From Paenibacillus radicibacter (GTDB taxonomy: Bacteria; Bacillota; Bacilli; Paenibacillales; NBRC-103111), in assembly GCF_024721995.1 (NCBI RefSeq), contig NZ_JANQBC010000015.1, forward strand, positions 62,001-126,000: a stretch of DNA of 64,000 nucleotides, in the 5' to 3' direction. A model generated the notes under the pieces. That model was given only the letters and a program-made list of their open reading frames with translations. It was not told the DNA's origin and did not search any database. Of the stretch, positions 7,996-17,055 are shown in pieces (within the stretch, counting starts at the first letter, position 1; each line of letters opens with the position of its first letter). A program made the translations under genes and the position numbers.

Positions 7996-9177
7996 TTAGT
8001 CATCGTCTCTGTCTTTATCGTTCTTATCTTTGTGCTTATCACTTTCCCTATGATTATCCCTGTCTCTATCTCTATTTTTGTCTTTATCTTTATCTTTATA
8101 TTTGTCCTTGTCCTTGTCTATATCCCTGCCCTTACCATCATCTCTATCATCATCGTCATCACGATCTCTATGCTTATCTTTATTTACTTTATCGTTATCT
8201 TTCTCACCTCGACGATCATCATCTCCATACCGATCTTTGGACGATTTGTTCGGCTCAGGTTTTTCTTTCTCCCGTTTCCCATTATTCTCATGGGATTTTG
8301 TTTGATTAGACGATGCTGGTTTAGACGTTTGCGCCGGTTTCTTTTCCCCTTTATTATCTTCCTGTTTCTTCGACTCCTCGCGCTTCGTCTCTTTTACTTT
8401 GTCATCCTTCACTGGAGTTGCTTCTTTTTTGAAAAAGCGCTGCGGATCGACTCCAGCATGGTTTAGTGATGCAACAACAGAGTGTGTACGAAGCTCCTCT
8501 AACTCGATCTCAATTCCCATCTGTTTCGCTTGTTCGTAGACGATATATTTATTTAAAGTCAGACCAGCTTCTTTAGCTTTTTCTTGTTTTTGTTGATCGG
8601 CATAGTAGAGTTCCAATTGAACATCATCTTGATCTGGAGTTACTTTACTCGCATCAACCTGGAAGGCTGCTTTGCCTGTATCGACGACAGACATCAGGAC
8701 ATACTTCTTATCTGTTTCGAGATCAATATAGCCTTGCTTTTTCGCAGCATGAATAATAATCCCAACAGCCTCGTAGAATTCTTTCCCTAGCAGATCCTTC
8801 TCCTGAAGTAACGTCTTGGAATCCTCATTCACGAAGGAAGTCTTATTTACTTTTCCTTTATCATCAATAAAAAGCTCGATACTCGGATTAATATCTATAG
8901 CAACCATCGCAACTGTCGGTGCAGGTCGTAACGATACATTCAAGATCCATGCAATCCCTATCAAAAGCAAGAAAGATGCCACAGCAATACAGCGCTTACT
9001 AACTTGCAATTTCCACCCAGTTTTTTTCTTCTCTTGTACGATAGGAATTTCAGGAACGGTAATCTTCTGTCCAAGTACAGGCATCTCTGGAGAGTGGGGG
9101 AGGTTGCGGAACTTCCCATCATCACAGAGGACGACAATTTTATCTTCAGTTATTTTGAAAACTACGCCTTGCATCAT
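7996..9177 (-). CDS. rsgI: RsgI-like anti-sigma-I factor with long charged tail
   Basis: This 393-residue single-pass membrane protein has the RsgI order: an N-terminal cytoplasmic anti-sigma domain (QGVVFKITEDKIVVLCDDGK), one membrane helix (around residues 60-80), and an external conserved domain with AIDINPSIELFIDDKGKV. In Bacillus, RsgI holds SigI inactive until a signal leads to its cleavage. The last 140 residues are an almost uninterrupted run of Lys, Asp, Arg and Glu in place of the carbohydrate-binding modules found in clostridial RsgI. Start: four in-frame codons (GTG ATG ATG ATG) follow AGGAG; the second ATG has the best spacing. It is coupled to sigI, whose stop overlaps the GTG. 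Confidence 0.85.
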   Translation of the reverse strand: MMQGVVFKITEDKIVVLCDDGKFRNLPHSPEMPVLGQKITVPEIPIVQEKKKTGWKLQVSKRCIAVASFLLLIGIAWILNVSLRPAPTVAMVAIDINPSIELFIDDKGKVNKTSFVNEDSKTLLQEKDLLGKEFYEAVGIIIHAAKKQGYIDLETDKKYVLMSVVDTGKAAFQVDASKVTPDQDDVQLELYYADQQKQEKAKEAGLTLNKYIVYEQAKQMGIEIELEELRTHSVVASLNHAGVDPQRFFKKEATPVKDDKVKETKREESKKQEDNKGEKKPAQTSKPASSNQTKSHENNGKREKEKPEPNKSSKDRYGDDDRRGEKDNDKVNKDKHRDRDDDDDRDDGKGRDIDKDKDKYKDKDKDKNRDRDRDNHRESDKHKDKNDKDRDDD

Positions 9178-9179
9178 CA

Positions 9180-9896
9180 TCACTCTCCTGTCCCTATAAA
9201 AGATACCGCGCTGCGGATATGGATAAACTCTTCACTACTAAAAATAAGAATGAGGGCAATTAAATATTTGCGATTTCGCTCCAAAGTCTTCTTACTTACG
9301 CCTGCATATTGCATCATTTCTTTGATGGGCAGATGTTTGGTTCGTTTTAGATAAGCCATCAAGCTTGGTTGTTTATGAAAATGTTTAGCGATCTCGATGA
9401 GTTGCTCTCTCGTATCCCGATGGCTGGGGGAGCAGGATTCCAATTCTTCTAGGAGAATCCCGTATTCTTGTAAAACCTCATCGTATGTAAGTAATTCGTG
9501 AGCTAGATCTGTGGCCGATCGTTCCCGTTCGTAAACCTCGAGTGAACTAGAGATTTCATGTGCCGCGGATTCAAATTCATCATGATTTTCCCACATTAAG
9601 GACTCGTTATTGGAGAGCTTCCCATTCTTGCGGAACTCATCGATGAGCCGGCTTTGGATAATCATATAGGCATAATTGTCGAAGGATTTATCCTGATTCG
9701 GGTTGTATCGGTCAATAGACTCGTTAAAAGCAATGAGGCCAATGCTCGCTTCATCATCGTTCCAACCAATTGATCGCTTACATATATGACTCACTGTTCG
9801 GATAATAAAGGGTCGATATTGCTCTATGATCTGCTCCCGATGAACTTGACTTCCATCAGTAGATCGTTGCAACAGATCGGTTATCGAATTATTCAT
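9180..9896 (-). CDS. sigI: RNA polymerase sigma factor SigI
   Basis: This 238-residue sigma-70 family factor is of the SigI type. Region 2 is visible in EQYRPFIIRTVSHICKR, GLIAFNESIDRYNP and FDNYAYMIIQSRLIDEFRK; the C-terminal half has the SigI-specific domain with LPIKEMMQYAGVSKKTLERNR as its helix-turn-helix. In Bacillus subtilis SigI responds to heat and envelope stress; in cellulolytic clostridia SigI paralogues respond to polysaccharides. It is the first gene of the sigI-rsgI operon, which is transcribed from a good SigA-type promoter. The downstream SLH gene is a candidate target. Confidence 0.9.
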   Translation of the reverse strand: MNNSITDLLQRSTDGSQVHREQIIEQYRPFIIRTVSHICKRSIGWNDDEASIGLIAFNESIDRYNPNQDKSFDNYAYMIIQSRLIDEFRKNGKLSNNESLMWENHDEFESAAHEISSSLEVYERERSATDLAHELLTYDEVLQEYGILLEELESCSPSHRDTREQLIEIAKHFHKQPSLMAYLKRTKHLPIKEMMQYAGVSKKTLERNRKYLIALILIFSSEEFIHIRSAVSFIGTGE

Positions 9897-9944
9897 CGTA
9901 AGTAATCACTTCCTATTGTCAGACGACTTCAATTAATAAGCTGA

Positions 9945-9973
9945 ATCATACAAGTAATTGCTACCTATGTAAA
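9945..9973 (-). promoter_or_regulatory. SigA-type promoter of sigI-rsgI
   Basis: On the minus strand TTTACA (9973-9968) and TATGAT (9950-9945) are 17 bases apart, about 50 bases before the sigI start. Confidence 0.65.
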
Positions 9974-9994
9974 TAAAACGTAATTTTTTTCCAT

Positions 9995-10042
9995 AAAAAA
10001 ATAGAGCAATTCCCAGCTCCTAGAAGCTTGAATTGCTCTATT
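9995..10042 (-). terminator. Terminator of the symporter gene
   Basis: AATAGAGCAATTC (10000-10012) pairs with GAATTGCTCTATT (10030-10042), 13 bp perfect. Read on the minus strand it is followed by a T-run. Confidence 0.85.
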
Positions 10043-10061
10043 CGAAATCTTATTAAGAAGC

Positions 10062-11411
10062 TTAAGCTCCTACAGGTTTACCTTTACCACCAGCAGGTGT
10101 ACCGTAGTTTTCTAACTCTTCATCAATACCATTGTTGAAGCCGTCACGGTCGAATTCTTTTTCAGAAACAGCAACCACTAGGGAAGATACAGTTGTACCT
10201 GTAGCATTTACTGCTGTACGCGCCATATCAAGGATTGCATCAATACCAAGAACCATTGCCATACCTTCGATTGGAAGACCTGCTGCGCCAAGCACGACTG
10301 TTGTCGAGATGGAAGCTGGACCTGGAACACCAGCTGTACCGATGGAGGAGATTGCTGCTGCACCTACGATAATTGCATAGTGGTAGAACGTTAACTCAAC
10401 ACCGTACACATTAGCTACGAATACTGCTACGATTGCTGGATACAAGCCGCCGCAACCGTTCATGTTGATTGTTGCACCAAGCGGAGCGACGAATGATGCG
10501 ATGCGATCCGATACACGAATACGTTTCGTGATTGTTTCTAAGTTAACCGGAAGTGTTGCATAAGAACTACGAGTTGTGAACGCAACTGCCATAACTGGAT
10601 AAGCTTTACGGAAGAAGCGGATTGGATTTACTTTTGCAGCGAATAAGACAAGTCCACCATTCGTAATAACCATATGAAGGATTGCCGCTAAGTACACGGC
10701 CAAGATTACTGGACCTAGTTTCACTAGAGAATCAATACCATATTTAGCAGCCATAGCTGTCATCAGACCGAACACCCCGTAAGGCGTTAACTTGATAACG
10801 AACTTCGTCACACGGAACATGATTGCTTTGAAGGAATTAATGAAGTCTTTGAACGGCTTCACATTCTCAGGTTTTCTGTGTCCTTCCACGATAATTGCCA
10901 CTGCGATGAAGATTGCGAAGATAATAACAGGAATGATCTTACCTGTAGACATCTCTGCGATTGGATTGGACGGAACGTTGTCCGTAATGATTTGTAAGAA
11001 CTTTGGAACTTCTCTTTGTTTGAAATCTGCTACTTGCTCAAGTGGGAATCCTGAACCGACTTTGAAAATATTTGCTGTAATCAGACCGAAGATTGCGGCG
11101 ATCGCTGTTGTACCAATGAATAACCCGATTGTTTTGGCACCGACGCTTTTGAGTTGCCCCGGATCCGTTAGCGTAGTAATAGAAGAGATAATTGCTGTCA
11201 CGACGAGCGGAATAACGATCATTTTGATTAAGCTAATGTATACCGTACCGAAGAGAGCAATATCTAGTGCGTCTTTTTGAAAAATAGCCCCGACTGCCAC
11301 CCCGAGAATCATTGCTGCTAATACGCGCATACCAAAACTTACTTTATATCTGCCTAGTACATAGAGGAGTACGAGGAGAACGATTGCAGTAACCCAACTT
11401 GCTAAGTACAT
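10062..11411 (-). CDS. Dicarboxylate/amino acid:cation symporter (DAACS family)
   Basis: This 449-residue protein with about eight membrane helices belongs to the DAACS (GltP/DctA/TcyP) family of sodium- or proton-coupled carriers. Signatures are KMIVIPLVVTAIISSI, the re-entrant loop TTRSSYATLPVN, and the substrate-site motif APLGATINMNGCGG followed by the second hairpin TAGVPGPAS. The Asn-Met-Asn-Gly motif is intact. The serine-rich loop reads TTRSS, as in the branch containing cystine carriers, but the exact substrate (cystine, glutamate, aspartate or C4 acids) cannot be fixed. The ATG follows AAAGGAGGAA. It is monocistronic with its own promoter and terminator. Confidence 0.85.
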   Translation of the reverse strand: MYLASWVTAIVLLVLLYVLGRYKVSFGMRVLAAMILGVAVGAIFQKDALDIALFGTVYISLIKMIVIPLVVTAIISSITTLTDPGQLKSVGAKTIGLFIGTTAIAAIFGLITANIFKVGSGFPLEQVADFKQREVPKFLQIITDNVPSNPIAEMSTGKIIPVIIFAIFIAVAIIVEGHRKPENVKPFKDFINSFKAIMFRVTKFVIKLTPYGVFGLMTAMAAKYGIDSLVKLGPVILAVYLAAILHMVITNGGLVLFAAKVNPIRFFRKAYPVMAVAFTTRSSYATLPVNLETITKRIRVSDRIASFVAPLGATINMNGCGGLYPAIVAVFVANVYGVELTFYHYAIIVGAAAISSIGTAGVPGPASISTTVVLGAAGLPIEGMAMVLGIDAILDMARTAVNATGTTVSSLVVAVSEKEFDRDGFNNGIDEELENYGTPAGGKGKPVGA

Positions 11412-11480
11412 GTGAAATTCCTCCTTTTAGGATGTGTGAGTATATTAATACGTCAATTCCTAGTTGTTTTGTTGGAATTA

Positions 11481-11509
11481 AATTTATTACGAAATTAGAT
11501 TCTTGTCAA
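11481..11509 (-). promoter_or_regulatory. SigA-type promoter of the symporter gene
   Basis: TTGACA (11509-11504) and TAAATT (11486-11481) on the minus strand are 17 bases apart, leaving a leader of about 65 bases. Confidence 0.55.
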
Positions 11510-11524
11510 TACTTATTTATAAGG

Positions 11525-11567
11525 AAAAAAAATAACCCGCCTGCTCGGGCGAGCATCACGGATTATT
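11525..11567 (-). terminator. Terminator overlapping the end of the DUF2621 gene
   Basis: The hairpin has AATAA/TTATT, CCG/CGG and TGCTCG/CGAGCA stems. On the minus strand it is followed by a T-run (A8 at 11525-11532). The stop codon of the DUF2621 gene lies inside the stem. Confidence 0.7.
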
Positions 11568-12006
11568 TGGCATTAAGTAAGTAGTTGAAATTGCTGTAAT
11601 CAATATTCTCTTTGGTAAGGAACCGTTTCAGACTGCCGTAGTCTTGTCTCGGTGTGGCTAGGATGTAGCCCTCGATGCAGTGTTCACGCGTTACTTCGGT
11701 TGCTTTTTCATTCAGTGCAACTTCACCAATTTTTGCAGCAATGGAATGTTTGGCAATGTCTCGGAAAGGCGTAGGCACCGGAGAAACTAATTTTTCTAAA
11801 AATTGTTTCGAGTCATCTGTCCATAAATGCCTGGAATGATCGACATAGTAGTTTTGCCAGTCGAGCTTGGATTTACCGTCTTCTTTCGGCAGTACTTTGA
11901 GGAATTTACGGAACATGAAGAAACCGCCGATTGCCATGAAGCCTACCATTACGAATAACCAGAAGAAGATCATCCACATAAAACCTGTATTTACGTCGCC
12001 TTGCAT
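11563..12006 (-). CDS. DUF2621 family membrane protein
   Basis: This 147-residue protein has one N-terminal membrane helix (about residues 8-28, IFFWLFVMVGFMAIGGFFMF) followed by FRKFLKVLPKEDGKSKLDW and a soluble domain of about 110 residues. The order and the GGFFMFRKFLK-LPKEDGKS motif match the DUF2621 family of Bacillales (B. subtilis YneK relatives), which has no known function. ATG 12006 follows GAGGTGAGAGG. It is divergent from nfo and has its own terminator. Confidence 0.7.
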   Translation of the reverse strand: MQGDVNTGFMWMIFFWLFVMVGFMAIGGFFMFRKFLKVLPKEDGKSKLDWQNYYVDHSRHLWTDDSKQFLEKLVSPVPTPFRDIAKHSIAAKIGEVALNEKATEVTREHCIEGYILATPRQDYGSLKRFLTKENIDYSNFNYLLNAK

Positions 12007-12131
12007 AATCCTCTCACCTCTAACCTACATTATATCGCATGGCAAATCGTATTCCTAGATTTCTAATGCGTTTCAAGGTACAATTGTGTGAAGAAAGTCA
12101 ATAAAAAGATACACAAAGGTGGTTTTTTTAT

Positions 12132-13253
12132 ATGCCAAAAATCGGATCTCACGTATCATTCTCTGATAAAGGGTTGCTAAACGCAGCAGAAGAGGCAGTG
12201 TCATACGGCTCTTCAACATTCATGATTTACACAGGTGCACCGCAGAACACGCGTCGTAAGCCAATTGAAGAACAGTACGTTGAAGAAGGTCGTGCTAAGA
12301 TGGCGGAAGCGGGGATGGATGAGATTATCGTTCACGCACCGTACATTATTAATCTAGGTTCCTATAAAGACAATACGTATGAACTAGGCACTTCATTCCT
12401 ACAACAAGAAATTCATCGTACAAATTATTTGGGAGTAGGCAATATCGTCCTTCACCCAGGTGCTTATACAGATAAGGATGCGGAGTACGGCGTAGCGCGT
12501 ATTGCGGAAGGCTTGAATGAAGTATTAGAAGGTTGCAAAGATACGAACGTGAACATTGCTCTTGAGACAATGGCGGGTAAAGGCACAGAGATTGGTCGCA
12601 GCTTTGAAGAACTTGCAGGTATTATGGACAAAGTAAAATACAATGAGAAATTAACTGTCTGCTTCGATACATGCCACGTGCATGATGCGGGTTATGATCT
12701 TGTGAATGATCTGGATGGTGTATTGGATCACTTTGACCGTGTTGTTGGTTTGGACAAGATTGCCGTACTTCACTTGAATGACTCGAAGAATCCGCGCGGT
12801 GCAGGTAAAGACCGTCATACGCCGATTGGATCTGGCTGGATTGGTACAGAAGCGATGCAGCGTATCGTAAACCATGAGAAACTGAGCCACATTCCTATGA
12901 TTCTAGAAACACCGTGGATTGGTAAAGATGCGAAGAAACAATTTCCAATGTATGAGACGGAGATTGCACTTCTAAGCGGTAAGCTTGAGGAGCGTCACGG
13001 CGGCAACTTTATGTCGGATGTGGAGAAGCTTGCGTTCCACGCGGATAAAGAAGATTTCGATCCTCGTAACTATGTGCTTTCCGTATGGGATGTGCTGAAG
13101 AACGATGCGAAAGCGAAGAAAGCAGATCCTCGTGAGCCGATGGAACGTCTATATGATTGGATTATTGAGCAGCGTATTTTCACAGACCTGTCCGAAGAAC
13201 AGATTAATCAGCGTCTAATTGGTTGGTTTGCAGGTAAACAGCTACTTAAGTAA
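12132..13253 (+). CDS. nfo: Deoxyribonuclease IV / endonuclease IV with C-terminal extension
   Basis: This 373-residue protein belongs to the AP endonuclease family 2, which cuts DNA 5' of abasic sites in base excision repair. Zinc-ligand motifs are present: [69 protein letters not shown] and MILETPW. The catalytic domain ends near residue 290. About 80 further residues (from [16 protein letters not shown]) form a helical extension absent from the usual 280-300-residue enzymes; its role is unknown. ATG 12132 is preceded by a weak AAAGGTGG site. purU follows after 26 bases and may be co-transcribed. Confidence 0.9.
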   Translation: MPKIGSHVSFSDKGLLNAAEEAVSYGSSTFMIYTGAPQNTRRKPIEEQYVEEGRAKMAEAGMDEIIVHAPYIINLGSYKDNTYELGTSFLQQEIHRTNYLGVGNIVLHPGAYTDKDAEYGVARIAEGLNEVLEGCKDTNVNIALETMAGKGTEIGRSFEELAGIMDKVKYNEKLTVCFDTCHVHDAGYDLVNDLDGVLDHFDRVVGLDKIAVLHLNDSKNPRGAGKDRHTPIGSGWIGTEAMQRIVNHEKLSHIPMILETPWIGKDAKKQFPMYETEIALLSGKLEERHGGNFMSDVEKLAFHADKEDFDPRNYVLSVWDVLKNDAKAKKADPREPMERLYDWIIEQRIFTDLSEEQINQRLIGWFAGKQLLK

Positions 13254-13279
13254 GCATACATGATAAGGGGAATTGAACA

Positions 13280-14149
13280 ATGGCATCTGATTTGAAAAAT
13301 AGAGCTCGCATGCTGATCTCATGCCCCGATCAACCGGGAATTGTAGCTGCAGTCTCCAAATTTTTGTACGAGCATGGTTCGAATATTGTGCAATCGGATC
13401 AATATACGATGGACCCGGTAGGGGGCATGTTCTTCATCCGTGTTGAATTTGATCTCCCGAACTTGGAAGATCATCTAGAGAAATTGCAAAGTGACTTCGC
13501 GGAGCAGGTGGCAAAGCCATTTTCAATGGAGTGGAGCCTGTCTCTGGCTAGTCGTAAGAAGCGTCTTGCGATTCTTGTATCGAAGGAAGATCACTGTCTG
13601 CTCGAGCTGCTATGGCACTGGCGCGCAGGCGATTTGGATGCAGATATTGCGATGGTGATCTCCAATCACAATGACATGCGTGAACTCGTGGAACCGTTCG
13701 GTATTCCATATCACCATGTCCCAGTGACTCCGGAGACGAAGCCAGAAGTGGAGCGCAGACATCTTGAACTCATGGACGGTAAAGTCGATCTGGTCATCTT
13801 GGCGCGTTACATGCAGATCATTACACCGAAGTTTATTGAGCGCTTTGATAAGCGTATTATTAACATTCACCACTCGTTCTTGCCTGCGTTTGTCGGTGGT
13901 AAGCCATATGCACAGGCGCATAACCGCGGCGTGAAGCTGATCGGAGCAACCGCTCATTATGTGACTGAAGAGCTGGACGCAGGTCCGATTATCGAGCAAG
14001 ATGTACAGCGTGTGAGTCACCGCGATGATGTCGATGATTTGAAGCGTATCGGTCGCACGATCGAGCGTACAGTTCTAGCGCGTGCCGTATCGTGGCATGT
14101 GGAAGATCGCATTTTGACACATGGGAATAAGACAGTTGTGTTTAATTAG
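13280..14149 (+). CDS. purU: Formyltetrahydrofolate deformylase
   Basis: This 289-residue enzyme hydrolyses 10-formyltetrahydrofolate to formate and tetrahydrofolate, balancing one-carbon pools. It has an N-terminal ACT regulatory domain (LISCPDQPGIVAAVSKFLYE, residues about 12-90) and a formyltransferase domain. The catalytic Asn-His-Asp set is visible in INIHHSFLPAF and ATAHYVTEELDAGPIIEQD. Length is typical. ATG 13280 lies behind AAGGGGAA. It may form a unit with nfo; the repeat element copy 2 begins 4 bases after its stop. Confidence 0.93.
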   Translation: MASDLKNRARMLISCPDQPGIVAAVSKFLYEHGSNIVQSDQYTMDPVGGMFFIRVEFDLPNLEDHLEKLQSDFAEQVAKPFSMEWSLSLASRKKRLAILVSKEDHCLLELLWHWRAGDLDADIAMVISNHNDMRELVEPFGIPYHHVPVTPETKPEVERRHLELMDGKVDLVILARYMQIITPKFIERFDKRIINIHHSFLPAFVGGKPYAQAHNRGVKLIGATAHYVTEELDAGPIIEQDVQRVSHRDDVDDLKRIGRTIERTVLARAVSWHVEDRILTHGNKTVVFN

Positions 14150-14152
14150 GGT

Positions 14153-14321
14153 AGAGTGTGATCAAAAAAGTTGAACGAAGAGGAATGAAGGTGTTGGAGG
14201 AGCGTAGCGTTCGCCTTTGAAATCGTGAAAATACCATTAAATAAATTCAAAATTCACGATTGAGACAGCGACCGGAAGCACCTTCATTCCTCGCAGTGAC
14301 TTAACTTTTTGAACACACTCT
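14153..14321 (+). repeat. Covarying-arm palindromic element, copy 2
   Basis: A 169-bp element. The outer arms start AGAGTGTG (14153) and end ACACACTCT (14321), with AAAAAGTT/AACTTTTT inside. Conserved loop motifs GAACGAAG and GCAGTGA follow. The second stem GAGGAATGAAGGTG (14180-14193) pairs perfectly with CACCTTCATTCCTC (14279-14292). The core starts GGAGGAGCGTAGCGTTCGCC, has the stem AATCGTGAA/TTCACGATT (14221-14229 with 14253-14261), and ends GAGACAGCGACCGGAAG. It lies between purU and tkt. Confidence 0.9.
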
Positions 14322-14333
14322 TATAGATTCATA

Positions 14334-14372
14334 GCATCGCAGGGCGAATATCGCTCTGCGATTTTTCTTTTT
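14334..14372 (+). terminator. Terminator downstream of purU and copy 2
   Basis: ATCGCAGGGCGA pairs with TCGCTCTGCGAT around a short AT loop, followed by a T-rich run. The 170 bases from here to tkt show no clear gene or promoter. Confidence 0.8.
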
Positions 14373-14545
14373 TCTGGAATAAAAGGAAAGGGTGATAGCA
14401 AACAATATAACGGAGTGTGTAAATAAAAAAATACAAATATTTTAACGAGTTGAAGTAGCAAAGTGTGAAAGTAAATGATAGAATGGTCAAAATAATCAGT
14501 TTATTTAAGTGGGTAGTTTAATTTTGATCGAGGGGGCAATAATTC

Positions 14546-16567
14546 ATGGTTGCATCAACAAAAACAGTCGAACAACGCGCAATCAACACGATTCGAACGC
14601 TTGGTATCGACGCAATTGAGAAGGCAAATTCCGGACATCCGGGTATCGTAATGGGAGCGGCTCCAATGGCGTATGTACTATGGGCGCAGCATATGAAGCA
14701 TAATCCTGCGAACCCTAGGTGGGTGAATCGGGATCGGTTTGTATTATCCGCTGGGCATGGTTCTATGCTGCTGTACAGCTTGTTACATTTGTGTGGGTAC
14801 GACGTGACGATTGAGGATTTGAAGAACTTTCGTCAATGGGGATCACGCACACCAGGGCATCCGGAGTTTGGACATACAGCAGGGGTCGATGCAACAACAG
14901 GTCCGCTCGGTCAAGGGGTCGGGATGGCAGTTGGAATGGCGATGGCTGAAGCTCATCTTGGGGCTACTTATAACCGAGATCAATATGATGTGATCGATCA
15001 TTATACATATGTGATATGTGGGGACGGCGACATGATGGAGGGAGTTGCTTCCGAAGCGGCTTCCATGGCAGGTCATTTGAAGCTGGGTAAGCTGATCATG
15101 CTCTACGATTCGAACGACATTTCACTTGATGGTGAACTTAACATGGCATTCTCGGAAAATGTCGCAAAGCGCTATGAAGCTTATGGCTGGCAAGTGCTTC
15201 GTGTAGATGGGCAGAACGATCTAGAAGCAATCTCCGCTGCATTAGTGGAAGCCAAGTCTGACCTTACCCGTCCGACACTTATTGAAGTGAAGACCACGAT
15301 TGGCTACGGATCACCGAATAAAGCAGGTAAAGGCGGTCATGGTGGTACACATGGTTCTCCTCTTGGAAAAGAAGAGACGAAGCTTACCAAAGCGTATTAC
15401 GGCTGGGAAGATACACCAGATTTCCATGTGCCAGATGACGTACGTGATCACTATGCAAAAGTGAAAGCGCAGGGGATTCAGGCAGAACAGTCTTGGACAG
15501 GGATGTTCGATAGCTATGCGAAAGATTATCCTGAACTTGCTAAGCAATTCCAGTTGGCAGTTAGTGGTGAACTTCCTGAGGGTTGGGACAGTGAGCTGCC
15601 AACATATAAGCCAGAAGATAAGGCAATTGCGACACGGGCTGCATCAGGTAATGCGATTAATGCACTCGCTTCTCGGGTTCCGATGTTGATCGGTGGATCT
15701 GCGGACTTAGCGTCTTCGAATAATACGGAGATTAAAGGTGCGGCTGTCTTCCATTCGGTAGATTATTCAGGTCGTAATTTATGGTTCGGTGTGCGTGAGT
15801 TTGCAATGGGTTGTGCGTTGAATGGATTAAGCTTGCATAATGGAGTTCGTGTATATGGTGCGACATTCTTCGTCTTCTCGGATTACCTTCGTGCATCAAT
15901 ACGTCTGGCGGCGCTCATGAAGCAGCCTGTGATCTACGTGTTCACACATGATTCGATTGGGGTCGGAGAAGATGGTCCAACACATGAGCCAATCGAGCAA
16001 TTACCTGCCCTTCGTGTGATTCCAGGGATCACGGTAATTCGTCCTGCTGATGCGAGCGAAACATCAGAAGCTTGGCGGTTTGCGATGATGCATAAGGATG
16101 GTCCAACCGCGCTTGTGCTTACCCGTCAGAACCTGCCGCATCTAGAGGGGACTACGAAGTATGCGCGTGAGTATGTTGCCAAAGGCGCTTATGTCGTGGC
16201 AGATAGTCCTGAGGGGACAACACCAGACGCAATCGTACTTGCAACAGGCTCTGAGGTACAGCACGGTGTAGCTGCGCAGAAGATTCTTGCTGAGCAAGGC
16301 ATTCATATCCGCGTGGTGTCAATGCCAAGCTGGGAGCTATTCGAGAAACAGCCGCAGTCGTACAAAGACTCTGTCATTTTACCAGAAGTGAAGAAGCGTC
16401 TTGCTGTTGAGATGGCATACCCACTTGGTTGGGAACGTTATGTTGGGGAACAAGGTTCGATCTTAGGAATTTCTACTTTCGGTGCATCAGCGCCGGGCGA
16501 TATCTTGCTTCGTGAGTTTGGCTTTACAGCTGAGAATGTAGCGGAGCGCGTAAAGGCTCTTTTATAA
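14546..16567 (+). CDS. tkt: Transketolase
   Basis: This 673-residue thiamine-diphosphate enzyme moves two-carbon ketol units in the pentose phosphate pathway. The N-terminal domain has the substrate His in [11 protein letters not shown], the TPP motif [19 protein letters not shown] ending at [10 protein letters not shown], the central pyrimidine domain has [10 protein letters not shown] and [16 protein letters not shown], and the C-terminal domain follows. Length is standard. ATG 14546 follows CGAGGGGGC. It appears monocistronic, with a terminator before ppnP. Confidence 0.95.
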   Translation: MVASTKTVEQRAINTIRTLGIDAIEKANSGHPGIVMGAAPMAYVLWAQHMKHNPANPRWVNRDRFVLSAGHGSMLLYSLLHLCGYDVTIEDLKNFRQWGSRTPGHPEFGHTAGVDATTGPLGQGVGMAVGMAMAEAHLGATYNRDQYDVIDHYTYVICGDGDMMEGVASEAASMAGHLKLGKLIMLYDSNDISLDGELNMAFSENVAKRYEAYGWQVLRVDGQNDLEAISAALVEAKSDLTRPTLIEVKTTIGYGSPNKAGKGGHGGTHGSPLGKEETKLTKAYYGWEDTPDFHVPDDVRDHYAKVKAQGIQAEQSWTGMFDSYAKDYPELAKQFQLAVSGELPEGWDSELPTYKPEDKAIATRAASGNAINALASRVPMLIGGSADLASSNNTEIKGAAVFHSVDYSGRNLWFGVREFAMGCALNGLSLHNGVRVYGATFFVFSDYLRASIRLAALMKQPVIYVFTHDSIGVGEDGPTHEPIEQLPALRVIPGITVIRPADASETSEAWRFAMMHKDGPTALVLTRQNLPHLEGTTKYAREYVAKGAYVVADSPEGTTPDAIVLATGSEVQHGVAAQKILAEQGIHIRVVSMPSWELFEKQPQSYKDSVILPEVKKRLAVEMAYPLGWERYVGEQGSILGISTFGASAPGDILLREFGFTAENVAERVKALL

Positions 16568-16600
16568 GAGAAGTAACATGCAATATTGTCATGGGAAAAT

Positions 16601-16643
16601 GAGCCTGACTACTGCTCGAATACAAGAAAGCCAGGCTCTTTAA
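16601..16643 (+). terminator. Terminator of tkt
   Basis: GAGCCTG (16601-16607) pairs with CAGGCTC (16632-16638), followed by TTTAATAAA. The ppnP ribosome site follows at once, so it may be partial. Confidence 0.6.
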
Positions 16644-16659
16644 TAAAGGAGGAGAAACC

Positions 16660-16977
16660 ATGTCGGACAAATTTGAGCAAGTGTCGGTTTTGAAGAAAGC
16701 GAATGTGTATTTTGAAGGGAAAGTTACAAGCAGAGCGGTTATTCTGGCAGATGAGACAAAAGTAACGCTAGGCATTATGCTGCCTGGAGATTATGAGTTC
16801 GGAACAGATTCGAAAGAGATCATGGAGATCCTGTCAGGTGAACTAAAAGTTCTTCTTCCCGACAGTGAGGAGTGGCAAGCGATCACAGGTCCCGCGGAGT
16901 TCACTGTACCGGCTAACGCCAAATTTAAGCTGCAAGTCGCGACAGTGACTGATTATTGCTGTAGGTATGTGGATTAA
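16660..16977 (+). CDS. ppnP: Pyrimidine/purine nucleoside phosphorylase (PpnP, DUF1255)
   Basis: This 105-residue small cupin matches the PpnP (YaiE) family, which phosphorolyses several nucleosides to base and ribose-1-phosphate. Family motifs are KANVYFEGKVTSR, LGIMLPGDYEFGT, EIMEILSGELKVLLP and FTVPANAKFKLQV. Ribose-1-phosphate would feed the pentose phosphate pathway, which fits its place after tkt, although a terminator lies between them. ATG 16660 follows AAAGGAGGAG. Confidence 0.9.
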   Translation: MSDKFEQVSVLKKANVYFEGKVTSRAVILADETKVTLGIMLPGDYEFGTDSKEIMEILSGELKVLLPDSEEWQAITGPAEFTVPANAKFKLQVATVTDYCCRYVD

Positions 16978-16998
16978 CAATAGTTAAACAACATGAAG

Positions 16999-17033
16999 AA
17001 AGCTATTTCACTTAAAGGTGAGATAGCTTTTTT
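16999..17033. terminator. Terminator between ppnP and the iron-uptake operon
   Basis: AAGCTATTTCAC pairs with GGTGAGATAGCTT, with T-runs usable in both directions between these convergent genes. Confidence 0.8.
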
Positions 17034-17055
17034 CTCGTATTGATAATTCAAATGA

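Noticed and set aside
8032-8466. Long plus-strand frames opposite the rsgI tail (Ile/Phe/Val- and Ser/Leu-rich)
   Set aside because: They are the mirror of the Lys/Asp repeat coding on the minus strand, have no ribosome site and only repeat composition.
10062-11411. Naming the symporter tcyP
   Set aside because: The substrate loop is compatible, but the remembered TcyP sequence differs in many places, so the substrate stays open.
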